A program made the position numbers and the translations under genes. From Actinoplanes sp. NBC_00393 (GTDB lineage: Bacteria > Actinomycetota > Actinomycetes > Mycobacteriales > Micromonosporaceae): a stretch of DNA of 64,000 bases. This document shows, one piece after another, positions 1-9,229 of this stretch; the first letter of the stretch is position 1; every line of letters starts with the position of its first letter. Location: assembly GCF_036053395.1 (NCBI RefSeq), contig NZ_CP107942.1:8326501-8390500 (forward strand), given 5' to 3'. A model generated the notes under the pieces. The model was given only the letters and a program-made list of their open reading frames with translations, had not been told where the DNA came from and made no database searches.

Positions 1-523
1 TCATGTCGGTGTAGCCGTGGCGGTGGTAGAGCCGCTGGTTGTCCGGGCTCGTGGCTTCGAGATACGCGGGGATGCCATCCGCGTCGAGCTGGTTATGGGT
101 GTGGTCCATCAGTGCGCCGCCCAGGCCCTGGCCCCACCTGTCGGGGAGCACGGCGAGGAACAGCAGGTGGAAGTGCGGGTCGCGGGGGTGGCTTGAGTCC
201 ATCTGGTGGTCGAGGTGCTCGAAGCGGGGCAAGTCGTCGCCGGCCAGGTCGGCCAGGTGCTTGGCGTAGTTCTCTGGCTCGGTGACCTCGCCGGTGCGGT
301 CGAACCAGACGGCGGCGGCGGTGGCGTCTTCGGTCATGACGACCTGCCCGGCGCCGCCGATGGCGTGCTCGATGTAGAGCCGGTACCAGGCCCGGGAAAC
401 CGGCAGGCGCCGCTGGTCGTCGGGGACGAGGTAGTGGATGACGGGCATGTGCTGGAAGGAGGCCGCGATGATGTCGGCGACGGTGTCGACATCGGCGGGG
501 CCGGCGATACGCAGTGCGCTCAT
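1..523 (-). CDS. GNAT-family N-acetyltransferase (partial, runs off the left edge)
   Basis: Reading the minus strand from the ATG at 521-523 gives an open frame to the window edge (about 174 residues), so the 3' end is missing. The C-terminal part seen has the GNAT acetyl-CoA loop (RWGQGLGAALMDH) followed by the EATSPDNQRLYHRHGY segment typical of the fold's last strands. It would transfer an acetyl group from acetyl-CoA to an unknown amine. Before the insertion at 544-1913 its start lay about 17 bp behind the permease stop codon, so the two genes probably formed an operon. Family is clear; the substrate cannot be told. Confidence 0.8.
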   Translation of the reverse strand, partial: MSALRIAGPADVDTVADIIAASFQHMPVIHYLVPDDQRRLPVSRAWYRLYIEHAIGGAGQVVMTEDATAAAVWFDRTGEVTEPENYAKHLADLAGDDLPRFEHLDHQMDSSHPRDPHFHLLFLAVLPDRWGQGLGGALMDHTHNQLDADGIPAYLEATSPDNQRLYHRHGYTDM

Positions 524-558
524 GATCGGTGCCTTTCGGTTAGTACTGCAACGGCACT

Positions 559-723
559 TCATCGGAATGGGTAGCCGCGGCGTTTGTAGTGGCTGAGGCG
601 GGCTTGGTGTTGGCGGCGTCGTCGCCACCGTGACCACCACCAGACGTGTTCGGGCTGGTGGGGGCGGACGAGTAGTGCGGCCAGCAGGCGCCGGATCTCC
701 GGTACCGTGTAGCCGATCATCAT
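559..723 (-). CDS. Small ORF encoding the transposase C-terminal extension (shifted frame)
   Basis: This frame starts at an ATG that overlaps the transposase stop codon (ATGATGA) and encodes about 54 residues ending just inside the left inverted repeat. Its content (TVPEIRRLLAALL, then a Trp/Arg-rich WSRWRRRRQHQARLSHYKRR segment) resembles the C-terminal tail that many actinobacterial IS701 transposases carry in one polypeptide. Either a frameshift split the tail off, or it is made by translational coupling. It is too short and too positively charged to suggest a separate enzyme. Confidence 0.55.
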   Translation of the reverse strand: MMIGYTVPEIRRLLAALLVRPHQPEHVWWWSRWRRRRQHQARLSHYKRRGYPFR

Positions 724-1856
724 GCCGTCCTCGCTGTCGTTTGCTGTTGCGCGGTCAACGTTCGGGCGACGACGAGCCAGGCGTAGGCGGCCATCGACAA
801 GGTGATGTGGGCGTGCCAGGCCCGCCAGTCACGGACCTGATACTCATCGAGACCGGCCTGGCCTTTGGCCTGCTGGAAGCATTCCTCGATCGCCCAGCGG
901 GTCCCGGCGATCCGAGCAAGATCCATCAGTCGGGTCTTCCGCGGGCCGTAGCAGACGTAATAGGCCAGCTCGCCGGTACTGATGTTGCGCCGGGCCAGGA
1001 GCCAATGCCCGCGGCCAGGCCGCCAGGACACGCCGATCGGCACCCGTGCCCACCAGTACTCCCGCGGCCCATGAGCACCAGCGCCCGTGGAAACCCTCGA
1101 CCAGGCCCGTCCGGGTAGGCCGGCGATCAGCTCGTCGACACGGACCCGGCCCCTGCTCGTGGTGGCCACCTCGTCGTTGCATCGGGTCGCGACCACATAA
1201 GCCCGGTCGTGATCCTCCAGCCAGGTCCGCAACGATCTGGCCTGCCCGTAGACCTCGTCCATCGTCACCCACGCGGCCGGCACCCCGGCCGCGAACGCTC
1301 TTTCGAGCATCTGCCGGGCCATCTCGATCTTCGTGACGAAGCCGACCTCGTCCGGGATCCCCGCAGCCCGGCACCGGCCCCGATCACCGGTCCACGAGGC
1401 CGGCAGATACAACTGCCGGTCGATCAGCGCGTGCCCGCGCGTCGAGCGGTAGGCCAGGAAGACACCGATCTGGCAGTTCTCGATCCGCCCGGCGGTGCCG
1501 GAGTACTGCCGCTGAACACCGGCGGACTTCACACCCTTCTTCAGGAAGCCGGTGTCATCGATGATCAGCACACCTGCCGGATCACCGAGATGCTCGACGA
1601 CGTAGTCCCGGACCTCGTCACGAACCGCGTCGACGTCCCAATCGGCCCACCGCAACAACCGCTGCATCCCGTCCGGCGACAGATCACCGGCCCGCTCCGC
1701 CAGCGTCCAGCCGTTCTTACGATCCAGGCCCGCGACCAGCCCGGACAGATACTGCCGAGCCCGCCGCCGCGGCTCTGACCTGGTGAACCGGCCCGAGAAC
1801 CGGGCATACAACCGGTCCAGCTCACCCGACCACTGATCAACCTCGATCGCCGTCAC
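720..1856 (-). CDS. IS701-family DDE transposase
   Basis: This 378-residue protein has the features of IS701-type transposases: an N-terminal helical region, the first catalytic Asp in the segment IIDDTGFLKKG (about residue 100), a second acidic centre around VTMDEVYGQ, and the C-terminal RWAIEECFQQAKGQAGLDEY block with the catalytic Glu. It cuts and joins the ends of its own element. The frame closes with TGATGATG, and the conserved C-terminal extension usual for actinobacterial members is found in the next frame (559-723). The protein is therefore either slightly truncated or expressed with a coupled second polypeptide. Confidence 0.93.
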   Translation of the reverse strand: MTAIEVDQWSGELDRLYARFSGRFTRSEPRRRARQYLSGLVAGLDRKNGWTLAERAGDLSPDGMQRLLRWADWDVDAVRDEVRDYVVEHLGDPAGVLIIDDTGFLKKGVKSAGVQRQYSGTAGRIENCQIGVFLAYRSTRGHALIDRQLYLPASWTGDRGRCRAAGIPDEVGFVTKIEMARQMLERAFAAGVPAAWVTMDEVYGQARSLRTWLEDHDRAYVVATRCNDEVATTSRGRVRVDELIAGLPGRAWSRVSTGAGAHGPREYWWARVPIGVSWRPGRGHWLLARRNISTGELAYYVCYGPRKTRLMDLARIAGTRWAIEECFQQAKGQAGLDEYQVRDWRAWHAHITLSMAAYAWLVVARTLTAQQQTTARTA

Positions 1857-1913
1857 ACAACAGGCAACGAGCCGATCATCGATACGTTCCGCTAGCCGAG
1901 TGCCGTTGCAGTA

Positions 1914-3404
1914 TTAGAGAATGGTGGACAGGCCGGAGGCGCTGGCGGTGGCGCTGCGGGTGCCGCGGCCGATGCCCTCGTAGACCTGCGGGTTGGCGTA
2001 CTTGAGGCCCAGTCCCCAGAAGGTGCCGCCGATGAAGACGAGCAGCAGGGTGATCGGGACGACGCGGGCCGGGCCGGTGCCGGGGTCGACGCCGAACAGG
2101 CCGGGCAGGTTGTCGATCGCGAGCCAGGAAACGACGAGGAGCACCGCGGTGCCGATCAGAGGGGCGATCGCCCGTTGCCACAGGTTCTCGCCGTGGGTGT
2201 TCTTGGCGAAGTACGCGACGACGGAGATGCTGGTCAGCGTGTAGAGGAGCAGGATGCCGAAGCCGCCTGCGGTGGAGCCCCAGTAGAAGAGCTGGACGAG
2301 CGGATCCCAGCCGGCGACCGCGTAGGCGATAAGCACGATCAGTGCGAGTACGGTCTGGGCCAGTGACGCGTTGCGCGGGGCGCCCTTGATCGTGGTGCGG
2401 CCGAACACCCGCGGCAGGACACCTTCACGGCCGAGGGCGAAGACGTAGCGGGCGATGGCCTGGTGGAACGCGATCGCTGCGGCGAGCGTGCCGGTGCCGA
2501 GCAGGATCTTGCCCAGCGTCACTGAACTCTGCCCGAGTACCACCGCGGCCTGGTTGAAGAACAGGTTGTCAGCCTCGGTAGCCGCGCGGTCGAGGATCTG
2601 CGGCCCACCGGCGGAGATCTGCACCCAGGAGCCGAGCCAGTAGACGGCGGCGATCGTGGCGATGGTGACGTAGGTGGCGACCGGGATGGTGCGCTTGGGG
2701 TTCTTCGACTCCTCGATGTAGACCACCGACTGCTCGATGCCGGCGAACGAGGTCGCGCCGAGGATGACCAGCACGCCGAGCATCGGCCCGGACAGGTCGC
2801 CGACCGACATCGCCGCACCGTTGAACCTGAACCCGTCGCTGAGCATGATGGCGAGGCTGTAGAGCGCGACCAGAATCGTTTCGGCGACGACGAGGAAGAC
2901 CAGGACGTAGCCGGAGACCTTGATCTCGTTCGCGCCGAGGAACGCCACCAGGGCCCAGGCGAGCAGGGCGGGGATGAGCCAGGGCACGTCGAAGCCGAGC
3001 CAGTCCGACAACAACGGGGCGCCGATGGCGGCGGAGAATGCGCCGTAGCAGCAGAGCTGGAAGCTGTTGTAGGTGGCCAGGGCGAACCAGGAGGTGCCGA
3101 CGCCGGCGGGTCGGCCGAGGCCGTGGGCGACGTAGGCGTAGAACGCGCCGGCGTTGGGGATGTGGCGGGCCATCGCGAGGTAGCCGACGGCGTAGAGCAT
3201 GAGGATGGCAGCGACCATAAGGATCGCGATGGGGAAGCCGATGAGACCGGTCGCGGCAGCCGCGAGGGGCACGACCAGGGTGACGACGGTCAGCGGCGCT
3301 ACGGACGAGGCGATGGCGGAGCCGATCGCGAACGGGCCGAGCCGGTTGGCGGCGAGGGCGTTCGCCACGCTCGCTTCGCGGATCGGGAACGGTGATGCAC
3401 GCAC
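1914..3404 (-). CDS. APC-family amino-acid permease
   Basis: A 496-residue integral membrane protein with about 12 hydrophobic segments, starting with the GPFAIGSAIASSVAPLTVVT helix and containing the family-typical TM3-like region with GAFYAYVAHGLGRP. It would carry an amino acid or polyamine across the plasma membrane by proton or substrate exchange. I chose the GTG at 3402-3404 because AGGAGGA lies 7 bases upstream; a TTG 21 bases earlier is possible but would put that ribosome site inside the gene. The stop codon TAA is shared with the IS target duplication. Substrate unknown. Confidence 0.88.
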   Translation of the reverse strand: MRASPFPIREASVANALAANRLGPFAIGSAIASSVAPLTVVTLVVPLAAAATGLIGFPIAILMVAAILMLYAVGYLAMARHIPNAGAFYAYVAHGLGRPAGVGTSWFALATYNSFQLCCYGAFSAAIGAPLLSDWLGFDVPWLIPALLAWALVAFLGANEIKVSGYVLVFLVVAETILVALYSLAIMLSDGFRFNGAAMSVGDLSGPMLGVLVILGATSFAGIEQSVVYIEESKNPKRTIPVATYVTIATIAAVYWLGSWVQISAGGPQILDRAATEADNLFFNQAAVVLGQSSVTLGKILLGTGTLAAAIAFHQAIARYVFALGREGVLPRVFGRTTIKGAPRNASLAQTVLALIVLIAYAVAGWDPLVQLFYWGSTAGGFGILLLYTLTSISVVAYFAKNTHGENLWQRAIAPLIGTAVLLVVSWLAIDNLPGLFGVDPGTGPARVVPITLLLVFIGGTFWGLGLKYANPQVYEGIGRGTRSATASASGLSTIL

Positions 3405-3457
3405 CGGAGAGTCCTCCTGCGACAAGGGATTGGTTGACGGGCGGGTGGGGTGGCGGG

Positions 3458-4330
3458 TCAGCGCATGGCGGCCTCCCCGATGGCGGCATCGGCGGCGCGC
3501 AGCAATTCCCGGGACATGTCGTCGAGGCCGGTCTTCAGCTCATCGGCCAGTTGGGCGCGTTCCAGCGGGGACAGGGTCTCCAGCGCGTGGTGGTGTAAGC
3601 CGGTGGCCAGGAACAATCCGGCCAGCAGTAGCTGCATCCGGTCGAGACCACGGCCGCTCTGCACGGCGATGCGCACGCGGCTTGCCGGCGTTCCCGCCAT
3701 GACGGAGTCACGCGGGACATATCGCACGGTTGACTCTCGAAACAGTCGGCGGTGTTCGTGCCGTTGGGCCAGTCCGGTGCGGGAGAGCCGGTCGACAACG
3801 CGGATCTCGGCGCGCCGGTCGTAAGACAGGTACGACATCCACTGACGTAGATCGTGACCACGTCTGCGGTGTCGGTTCTGCTCGGGCTGCTGCGCGATGC
3901 GATAGCCGTCGTCGGGTGGGTACGCCCGTTGCGGGGAACCATCGGGGTGCGGAGCCCAGACGGGACTTTCGAAGGCCTGCGTCGGCCAGTCTCCGCCCGG
4001 GTGCGGCTGGCGCCACCCTTGGTGAGAGTCGGTCGGTGCGCGGGGACGCGGGGGTATCGGCTGGGCAGCGGCCGGCGGCCAGGTGGACTCCTCCGCCGCC
4101 ATTTTGTCGAGCAGGGGCCGCAGCGCGGGATCGTCGGTACCGGCGCCGTCGATGCGGAACAGCTCGCCGTCACGAATCTCCAGGCAGCCGTAGTGAACGA
4201 GTTCGCCGAGCAACGCCGTGGCTAGGCCGACCCCGAGTGACCACTCGCCGACGCGTGGTTTGCCGTCGAGGCTGTCGTGCGCCGCAAGCCACAGACAGTC
4301 GGCGAGCCGTTGCGGCTGCACTGACGACAT
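3458..4330 (-). CDS. GPP34/GOLPH3-like family protein
   Basis: The 290-residue product begins at the ATG at 4328-4330, preceded by a GGGAGAG ribosome site. It has the GPP34 layout: an N-terminal helical part (LADCLWLAAHDSLDGKP), then the L-G-x-A-T-A-L-L-G-E-L segment, a Pro-rich variable middle, and a C-terminal helical half. The eukaryotic relatives bind phosphatidylinositol phosphate at the Golgi. Bacterial versions are abundant in actinomycetes and their role is not established. The frame extends far upstream, but that extension has no recognisable domain. Confidence 0.75.
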   Translation of the reverse strand: MSSVQPQRLADCLWLAAHDSLDGKPRVGEWSLGVGLATALLGELVHYGCLEIRDGELFRIDGAGTDDPALRPLLDKMAAEESTWPPAAAQPIPPRPRAPTDSHQGWRQPHPGGDWPTQAFESPVWAPHPDGSPQRAYPPDDGYRIAQQPEQNRHRRRGHDLRQWMSYLSYDRRAEIRVVDRLSRTGLAQRHEHRRLFRESTVRYVPRDSVMAGTPASRVRIAVQSGRGLDRMQLLLAGLFLATGLHHHALETLSPLERAQLADELKTGLDDMSRELLRAADAAIGEAAMR

Positions 4331-5368
4331 GACGAATCTCTCCCCATAGATGCAGAAACGGCAGCGAACCGGGATATGCCATCGACCTGGCGACAGGCGG
4401 TGCCCCCGACGCCGGGGCGACATGGCAGAGGCGGGCGGGCACGCCGCCAACCGCGGCACCAGTGAATCGGCGTGCCCGCACCTCTGGGCCGGCTCTCCGA
4501 AGGAGCCGGAGCATGAACAGGCCCGGGGGCCGGTATTGCAGTGACGCACCGTGTGCCGTGAGGGCAGCGGTGATGATTGCGGCGGCCCGTCCAGGCGAGG
4601 GCGGGCGGGTGCATCCTGTGCTGTCGGCGCCTCGAGACCGGCGACGTTTAGCCGGGGCTGCATCGCCCACCAGGGCCTTTTCGGTCCAGCGCTTCCGGGA
4701 CATACGGCGGTACGGCGCGGTAAGAGCGCTTCGCCGCAGTAGGGAAACACGAGGAACCTCTCAATGAGAAGCGGTGCCGGTCTGACAATGCGGGCTTCGG
4801 GTGTCCCCTGTCGGCGCCCTTGACCGATGAGGTGCATCGGCCCCCGAAGCGCAGGCACAAGGTCCACCATCTCGCTTGGAGCCCATCAGCAATTTCACCG
4901 ATAATTGGGCACTGACATCTACCAAGCGCATTTAAGGATCACAGGTGCATCGACTGGAGGAAATACCAGAGCGATGTGCATCCGCGATGCCAGATCAACA
5001 TCCATATAGCTTCAAGCAGGGAGGTAACGGAACCGAAACGCTTTCAGAGGTGACTTCACCCCGCATGGGGAATCCGCTCGCTTAGCTGCGCGGCGGCACC
5101 TTCCGCGCGCCAGCGTGTCCAAGATTGACCGCCGGTTCGAGTTCCGGCCCACTCAGGCTTTCCTCTGGCGCCGGCGCCATACGAAAGCGCGGAACGTGTC
5201 GGCATGCGACTGACTCACCGGAAGGTGGAGGTGGTACGGGAGTCCAAGAGATGCCGCCATTCGCGCAGGAGCCTTTTGTCGCCGGGAGAGGCACTTACGG
5301 CGACGCTATTTGAGACGCCGATAAGAGCGACGGAATTGTGCCTTTCCGTGCTGTAAGCCCGTTCGTCG
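4331..5368. other. Intergenic region without a convincing gene
   Basis: About 1.04 kb between the GPP34 start and the 3' end of the methyltransferase-regulator gene. The open frames here are short, mutually overlapping and lack ribosome sites or recognisable domains. The 4880-5060 part is less GC-rich than its surroundings (for example around 4890-5000), which would fit promoter DNA for the GPP34 gene or remains of a decayed gene. I see no RNA gene or repeat. Confidence 0.5.
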
Positions 5369-6826
5369 CTACGGCGTGGATCGTGGCCCAAGGTGCCCGA
5401 CCACGCCGTAGAGGCCCACGTGCCCAGCCGTGGGCCCCTTGGCCAGCTCGTCGTCCGGGCGCCAGTCGCTGACGGCGACGAGCCCTGGCTCCACAATCTG
5501 CAGGCTGGCGACGAAGGTCGCGATCTGATTTCTCGTGCGGGTGCGGACGTCGATGTCGCCCGCGGCGTACATCGTCTCGTATGCGGCGGCGTCTTCGGCG
5601 CACATGAAGTCGTGTGTGCCATGCGAGATGATCAGGAAGCTGCCCGGGGCGGCGGCGTCCAGCAGGGCACGCACGGCCCGCTGCGCCTCGGCCAGGTCGG
5701 GGACGTAGTGCAGCACCGCTGCCAGCACGATGCCCAGCGGTTCGCGCAGGTTGAGGATGGCCGGCAAGTCCGGGTGTTGCAGGATCTGCTCGGGACGGCC
5801 CAGGTCCGCCTCAAGATAGCCAATGCGCCCTGCCGGGTTGCCGACGGTCAAGGCTCGCGAGTGCGTTCCGACGATCGGGTCGTTGTCGACGTAGAGCACC
5901 CGGGCGTCGGGCGTGATCCGCTGCGCGATCTCGTGGGTGTTGCCGGGAGCCGGCATTCCGGTCCCGATGTCCAGGAACTGTCGCACACCGGCCTGGGCGA
6001 CCGCGCGGACCGCCCGGCCCAGGAAGGCGCGGTTCGCCAGCGCGGCGGTCCTCACCCACGGGAAACGCTGCTCGATCGCGTCGCCGGATTCCCGGTCGGC
6101 GGGGAAGTTGTCCTTGCCGCCGAGCCAGTAGTCGTATCGACGCGCAGAATGCGGTTTGCTCACGTCCAGCCTGTTTGGCCTCCACGGTCGTGGCTGCGGC
6201 CGCCCGCCAATCATGTCGCCTGCCGCCGTACCGCCGCCGGCGACTGCGGTCGTTGCTGGGCCGGTCCGCGGCGGTGGGATGCGCCGTAGCTGGCTGGTGT
6301 CGCCGCCGCGGGTGTCACTGTTCTGGGCGGGCCCGGGTTGGCCGCTGAGTAGTGCGTCGTGGCTACGGGCGGAGGATGATCGATCGCCGGGCTGCTCGCT
6401 TGGAGTTACTCCGTCGGCTTGTTCGTCATCATCCAGTACCGGTTCCAACACTCGCGCACGATAGAACCCCAGATCGGCGTCGGACGCGACGTTGAAGAAC
6501 GCGCGGAAGGCGGCACGTCGGTACCTCGATGGCCAGAAGACCTCGCCGCGTTCGTAACGGCCGAGCTCGCGTTCGTCGAGGAAACCGCCGTTGACCACCG
6601 CGAGGTCCACGCCTGGGAACAGCCCGGGCATGATCTTGTTGACGGCAGCGACGACTTCCGGCCGCTGGATGCGCGCGGCCCGGCCGTCCGGAAGCCTTTC
6701 GGTCGCGGAGGCCATGCGCAGCAGCCGCCCCACCAGCTTCTGATTCGGCTTGGCTTTGCCCTTCCCCGTGCCGTGGGCGTCCGGGCGTGCCTGGGTGGGG
6801 TAAGTGACGGCGGTCTGGGTCGGCAT
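5369..6826 (-). CDS. Fusion of a small HTH-like regulator module with a DUF574 SAM-dependent methyltransferase
   Basis: About 485 residues from the ATG at 6824-6826. Residues roughly 25-130 carry the motif RYERGEVFWPSRYRRAAFRAFF...DADLGFY, matching the N-terminal module of the XRE-type regulators at 10942 and 14169. After a Pro/Gly-rich linker, the second half is a DUF574/Methyltransf_19 domain with the diagnostic PHSARRYDYWLGGKDNFPAD motif and the SAM-binding block QFLDIGTGMPAPGNTHEIAQ. It would bind SAM; whether it methylates anything is unknown for this family. The fusion of a DNA-binding-like module to this domain is unusual. A stand-alone DUF574 gene lies 0.7 kb away. Confidence 0.8.
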   Translation of the reverse strand: MPTQTAVTYPTQARPDAHGTGKGKAKPNQKLVGRLLRMASATERLPDGRAARIQRPEVVAAVNKIMPGLFPGVDLAVVNGGFLDERELGRYERGEVFWPSRYRRAAFRAFFNVASDADLGFYRARVLEPVLDDDEQADGVTPSEQPGDRSSSARSHDALLSGQPGPAQNSDTRGGDTSQLRRIPPPRTGPATTAVAGGGTAAGDMIGGRPQPRPWRPNRLDVSKPHSARRYDYWLGGKDNFPADRESGDAIEQRFPWVRTAALANRAFLGRAVRAVAQAGVRQFLDIGTGMPAPGNTHEIAQRITPDARVLYVDNDPIVGTHSRALTVGNPAGRIGYLEADLGRPEQILQHPDLPAILNLREPLGIVLAAVLHYVPDLAEAQRAVRALLDAAAPGSFLIISHGTHDFMCAEDAAAYETMYAAGDIDVRTRTRNQIATFVASLQIVEPGLVAVSDWRPDDELAKGPTAGHVGLYGVVGHLGPRSTP

Positions 6827-7073
6827 GGTCTTTCCCCGTCTCCTACCTGCCCGGTAAGGCTGAACCAGCTCCACCACGCAGGCTTGCGATGAACAAGGTC
6901 TTGGTGCGGCGTTGTCGGCCGCTCGCCGACTCGGCGGGCTGCGGGCCGTGCTCTCGGCTCGATCAGGCCGGTGCGGTGACGGGACTTTCGCCGATGGCCC
7001 CTGGCCCCGGATCTCGCGCCGAGGCCGGCAACCGGTCGATGCCTATCGTCGACATCCCGCGAGCGGCTGGTTG

Positions 7074-7466
7074 CTACCGGCCGGGTGAGGGCGTCGCGAG
7101 CGCGTGCAGCAGTGTTTCCACTTCGTCGCCGTGAGTTCCCCGGCAGACAGCACACAGGTAGTCGAGGGAATCGGCCGGTTTCACGCTCGACGGCCGGTAC
7201 AGGTGATCCCCGAAAGCGATGGGTTCCACCACGATGTACGGCATGATCTCCGCGATACCGAGGACGTCCAGCAACCCTTCGGGGACCATCCCGCCGAAGC
7301 AGAAGTGCAGCTCACGCGTGGGAAACGTCGTGAATGCGCTTTCGATGGGGATTGCCGGACGGTTACCTCCCTCGAGGCAGTGCGGCGCGTGGAAAACCAC
7401 CCCCGGTGGGTAGTGCCGGCGCTCGCCTGACGTGCTGGCCGGTGTGCCGGCCGGCAGCTCGCTCAT
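7074..7466 (-). CDS. Hypothetical protein, 130 residues
   Basis: The ATG at 7464-7466 is preceded by a strong GAAGGAGGA ribosome site, which supports a real gene. The product is soluble, with a central hydrophobic stretch (LLDVLGIAEIMPYIVVEPIAF) and a C-terminal pair of cysteines in LCAVCRGTHGDEVE that could bind metal. It lies between two DUF574 methyltransferase genes on the same strand, 52 bp behind the second one. I do not recognise a family. Confidence 0.6.
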   Translation of the reverse strand: MSELPAGTPASTSGERRHYPPGVVFHAPHCLEGGNRPAIPIESAFTTFPTRELHFCFGGMVPEGLLDVLGIAEIMPYIVVEPIAFGDHLYRPSSVKPADSLDYLCAVCRGTHGDEVETLLHALATPSPGR

Positions 7467-7518
7467 CGTCTCCTCCTTCTCGTTGCGCGCCGCCCACGAG
7501 GGTGGCTCTAGGTGTGCG

Positions 7519-8343
7519 TCATGGTTTGCGGGCAAGGCCGGCCCAGTAGTACGCGGCTTGCGGCTCATCGACAGGACCGTCGGGCTGCCATGCCGATACG
7601 GGCACCAGGCCCGGCTCCACGAGTTCCCATTCCCCGAAGAACCGGGCCACGTCCTGCCGGGGGCGGGCGACCAGCGTCATCCCGGCACCCGTGGCCGCCG
7701 CCACCGCCGCGTCGACCTCGGCCGCGTTGAAGTCCGCGGTCGGGTGGGTGATCGCCAGGAAGCTGCCGGAGGGAGCCCCGTCACGTAGCTCGGCGACCCG
7801 GGTCCAGGGATCCTCGGCATCAGCGAGCAGCATCAGCACGGCGATCAGGGTCAGCCCGATCGGCTCGGTCAGGTCAAGGGTTTCTTTCACCACCGGGCTG
7901 TCGAGGATCGACTTTGATTCGCGCAGGTCAGCGGCAAGATACTCGCAACGCCCCTCGGCGGTGCTGACCATCAGAGCACGAGCGTGCACGAGCACGAGCG
8001 GGTCGTTGTCGACGTACACGACTCGTGCCTGCCGATCGATCTGCTGCGCGACCTGATGGAGGTTCGGCTCCGTCGGGATGCCGGTGCCGATGTCCAGGAA
8101 TTGCCGGATTCCCGCACCCGCCAGGTGACGCACTACCCGGTGGACGAACTTGCGGTTCTCGCCGGCCATGTAACGCATGCCGGGAATCGCCGCGATCATC
8201 GCCTCGCCGACTTCGCGGTCGACGGCGAAGTTGTCCTTGCCACCCAGCCAGTAGTCGTAGATCCGGGCGGAATGCGGCACGTCGATCTTGACGGTCGGCG
8301 GACGGTGATCCGGCGGGGCTGCGGACCCATGGTCGAGGTTCAT
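7519..8343 (-). CDS. DUF574-family SAM-dependent methyltransferase
   Basis: A 274-residue stand-alone member of the family, starting at the ATG at 8341-8343. It shows the N-terminal signature PHSARIYDYWLGGKDNFAVD, the SAM motif QFLDIGTGIPTEPNLHQVAQ, an acidic VVYVDNDPLVLVHARAL block for ribose binding, and a conserved C-terminal VEPGLVPVSAW. These proteins are expanded in actinomycetes and often lie beside XRE/DUF397 genes; their substrates are not known. It is a close relative of the C-terminal half of the 5369-6826 product. The longer upstream frame has no conserved content. Confidence 0.9.
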   Translation of the reverse strand: MNLDHGSAAPPDHRPPTVKIDVPHSARIYDYWLGGKDNFAVDREVGEAMIAAIPGMRYMAGENRKFVHRVVRHLAGAGIRQFLDIGTGIPTEPNLHQVAQQIDRQARVVYVDNDPLVLVHARALMVSTAEGRCEYLAADLRESKSILDSPVVKETLDLTEPIGLTLIAVLMLLADAEDPWTRVAELRDGAPSGSFLAITHPTADFNAAEVDAAVAAATGAGMTLVARPRQDVARFFGEWELVEPGLVPVSAWQPDGPVDEPQAAYYWAGLARKP

Positions 8344-8452
8344 GCCAGGACCGTCCCGCCGCTGGGTACGTTCCGGGAACGCGGGCTGGCTACTGCTGGC
8401 GTGCGTCGGCGATCGATGCGGGCGGTGCGGCCCGCCGGTGGCGCAGCGGCGT

Positions 8453-9229
8453 TCACCGTGCCTCCTGTACCGGCCTGCACGCCGTGCTGACGGAGCCGGC
8501 GGTGTCACTACCGGCGAAACTCGCATGGCCCTTCCCTGCGAAGGCATGCACGTAAACACGTACGGCATCGCAGTCGGCTGTGCGTAGCATCGGCTGGACG
8601 GTTGCCGATCCACGGCCAAGAAGAGCCGGATCGCCGTACGGACGATATCCGCACCTTAAGGCCACGGCCGTGACGGCATCATCGGCCGCGAGCAAACAGC
8701 GCGCCGGCTCTGCAACACCCGCCAGGTCTTCGGTGAGCAGCACGCTGGCGATACCGTGCCGCTGCCAACGCGGCAGAACCCCCAGTCCGGCCAGCCGCCG
8801 ATGTGGCTGGCCTTCGTGCGCCTGCCTGGATGCGGCATCGAGCTCGCCGAGCTTGGCGGCGAACGCGCCGCCATCATGTGCGGTCACCGCGCGGGCGGAG
8901 CAGGGAGCCGCACAGGGCAGCCACAGCGCTGCAGCGATCACCTGATCGCCGTTCTCAACGATTCGTGCTGCACCGTACTGGATCGCCTCCGCCGTCCGGG
9001 CAACATGATGATGGAACAGCTGGCGGCCGCGGGCTACCGGCTCCGCCTCCAGCCAACGGCCCAACATCGTGGGCAGCGCGGCGGCCGCAAGCACACCCGC
9101 CAGGGGCCGGATGTCCCAGTAGGTCGCATCTCGGGTTGTCCACATCAGCGAGACACCGTCCTCGCGCCAGGAACAGGAGCGGGTACGCCTGCCCGGCTGG
9201 ACCAACGCGCGGATTCGCTCGGCGGCCAA
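8453..9229 (-). CDS. GNAT-like acetyltransferase, 5' end uncertain
   Basis: 258 residues if translation begins at the TTG at 9227-9229. The C-terminal half has the GNAT fold signature: AGLGVLPRWQRHGIASVLLTEDL (acetyl-CoA loop) followed by CLLAADDAVTAVALRCGYRPYG. No good ribosome site precedes the TTG. A better start (ATG at 9361-9363 after GCGAGGA) opens a frame with plausible coding content as far as about 9230 and then runs on in a different frame overlapping this one. A frameshift near 9225-9245, or a sequencing error, may have split a longer gene of about 300 residues. The acetyl acceptor is unknown. Confidence 0.6.
   Translation of the reverse strand: MAAERIRALVQPGRRTRSCSWREDGVSLMWTTRDATYWDIRPLAGVLAAAALPTMLGRWLEAEPVARGRQLFHHHVARTAEAIQYGAARIVENGDQVIAAALWLPCAAPCSARAVTAHDGGAFAAKLGELDAASRQAHEGQPHRRLAGLGVLPRWQRHGIASVLLTEDLAGVAEPARCLLAADDAVTAVALRCGYRPYGDPALLGRGSATVQPMLRTADCDAVRVYVHAFAGKGHASFAGSDTAGSVSTACRPVQEAR

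Larger units (their letters stand above)
544..1913 (-). mobile_element. Complete IS701-like insertion sequence
   Basis: The ends are 15-bp perfect inverted repeats: TACTGCAACGGCACT at 544-558 and its complement at 1899-1913. They are flanked by a perfect 4-bp target duplication TTAG (540-543 and 1914-1917), as expected for this family. The 1370-bp element carries one DDE transposase and a short trailing frame. Removing the element and one TTAG restores a permease stop codon TAA followed 17 bp later by the acetyltransferase ATG, so the insertion damaged neither coding region but placed an element between two probably co-transcribed genes. Intact ends and duplication suggest recent transposition. 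Confidence 0.93.
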
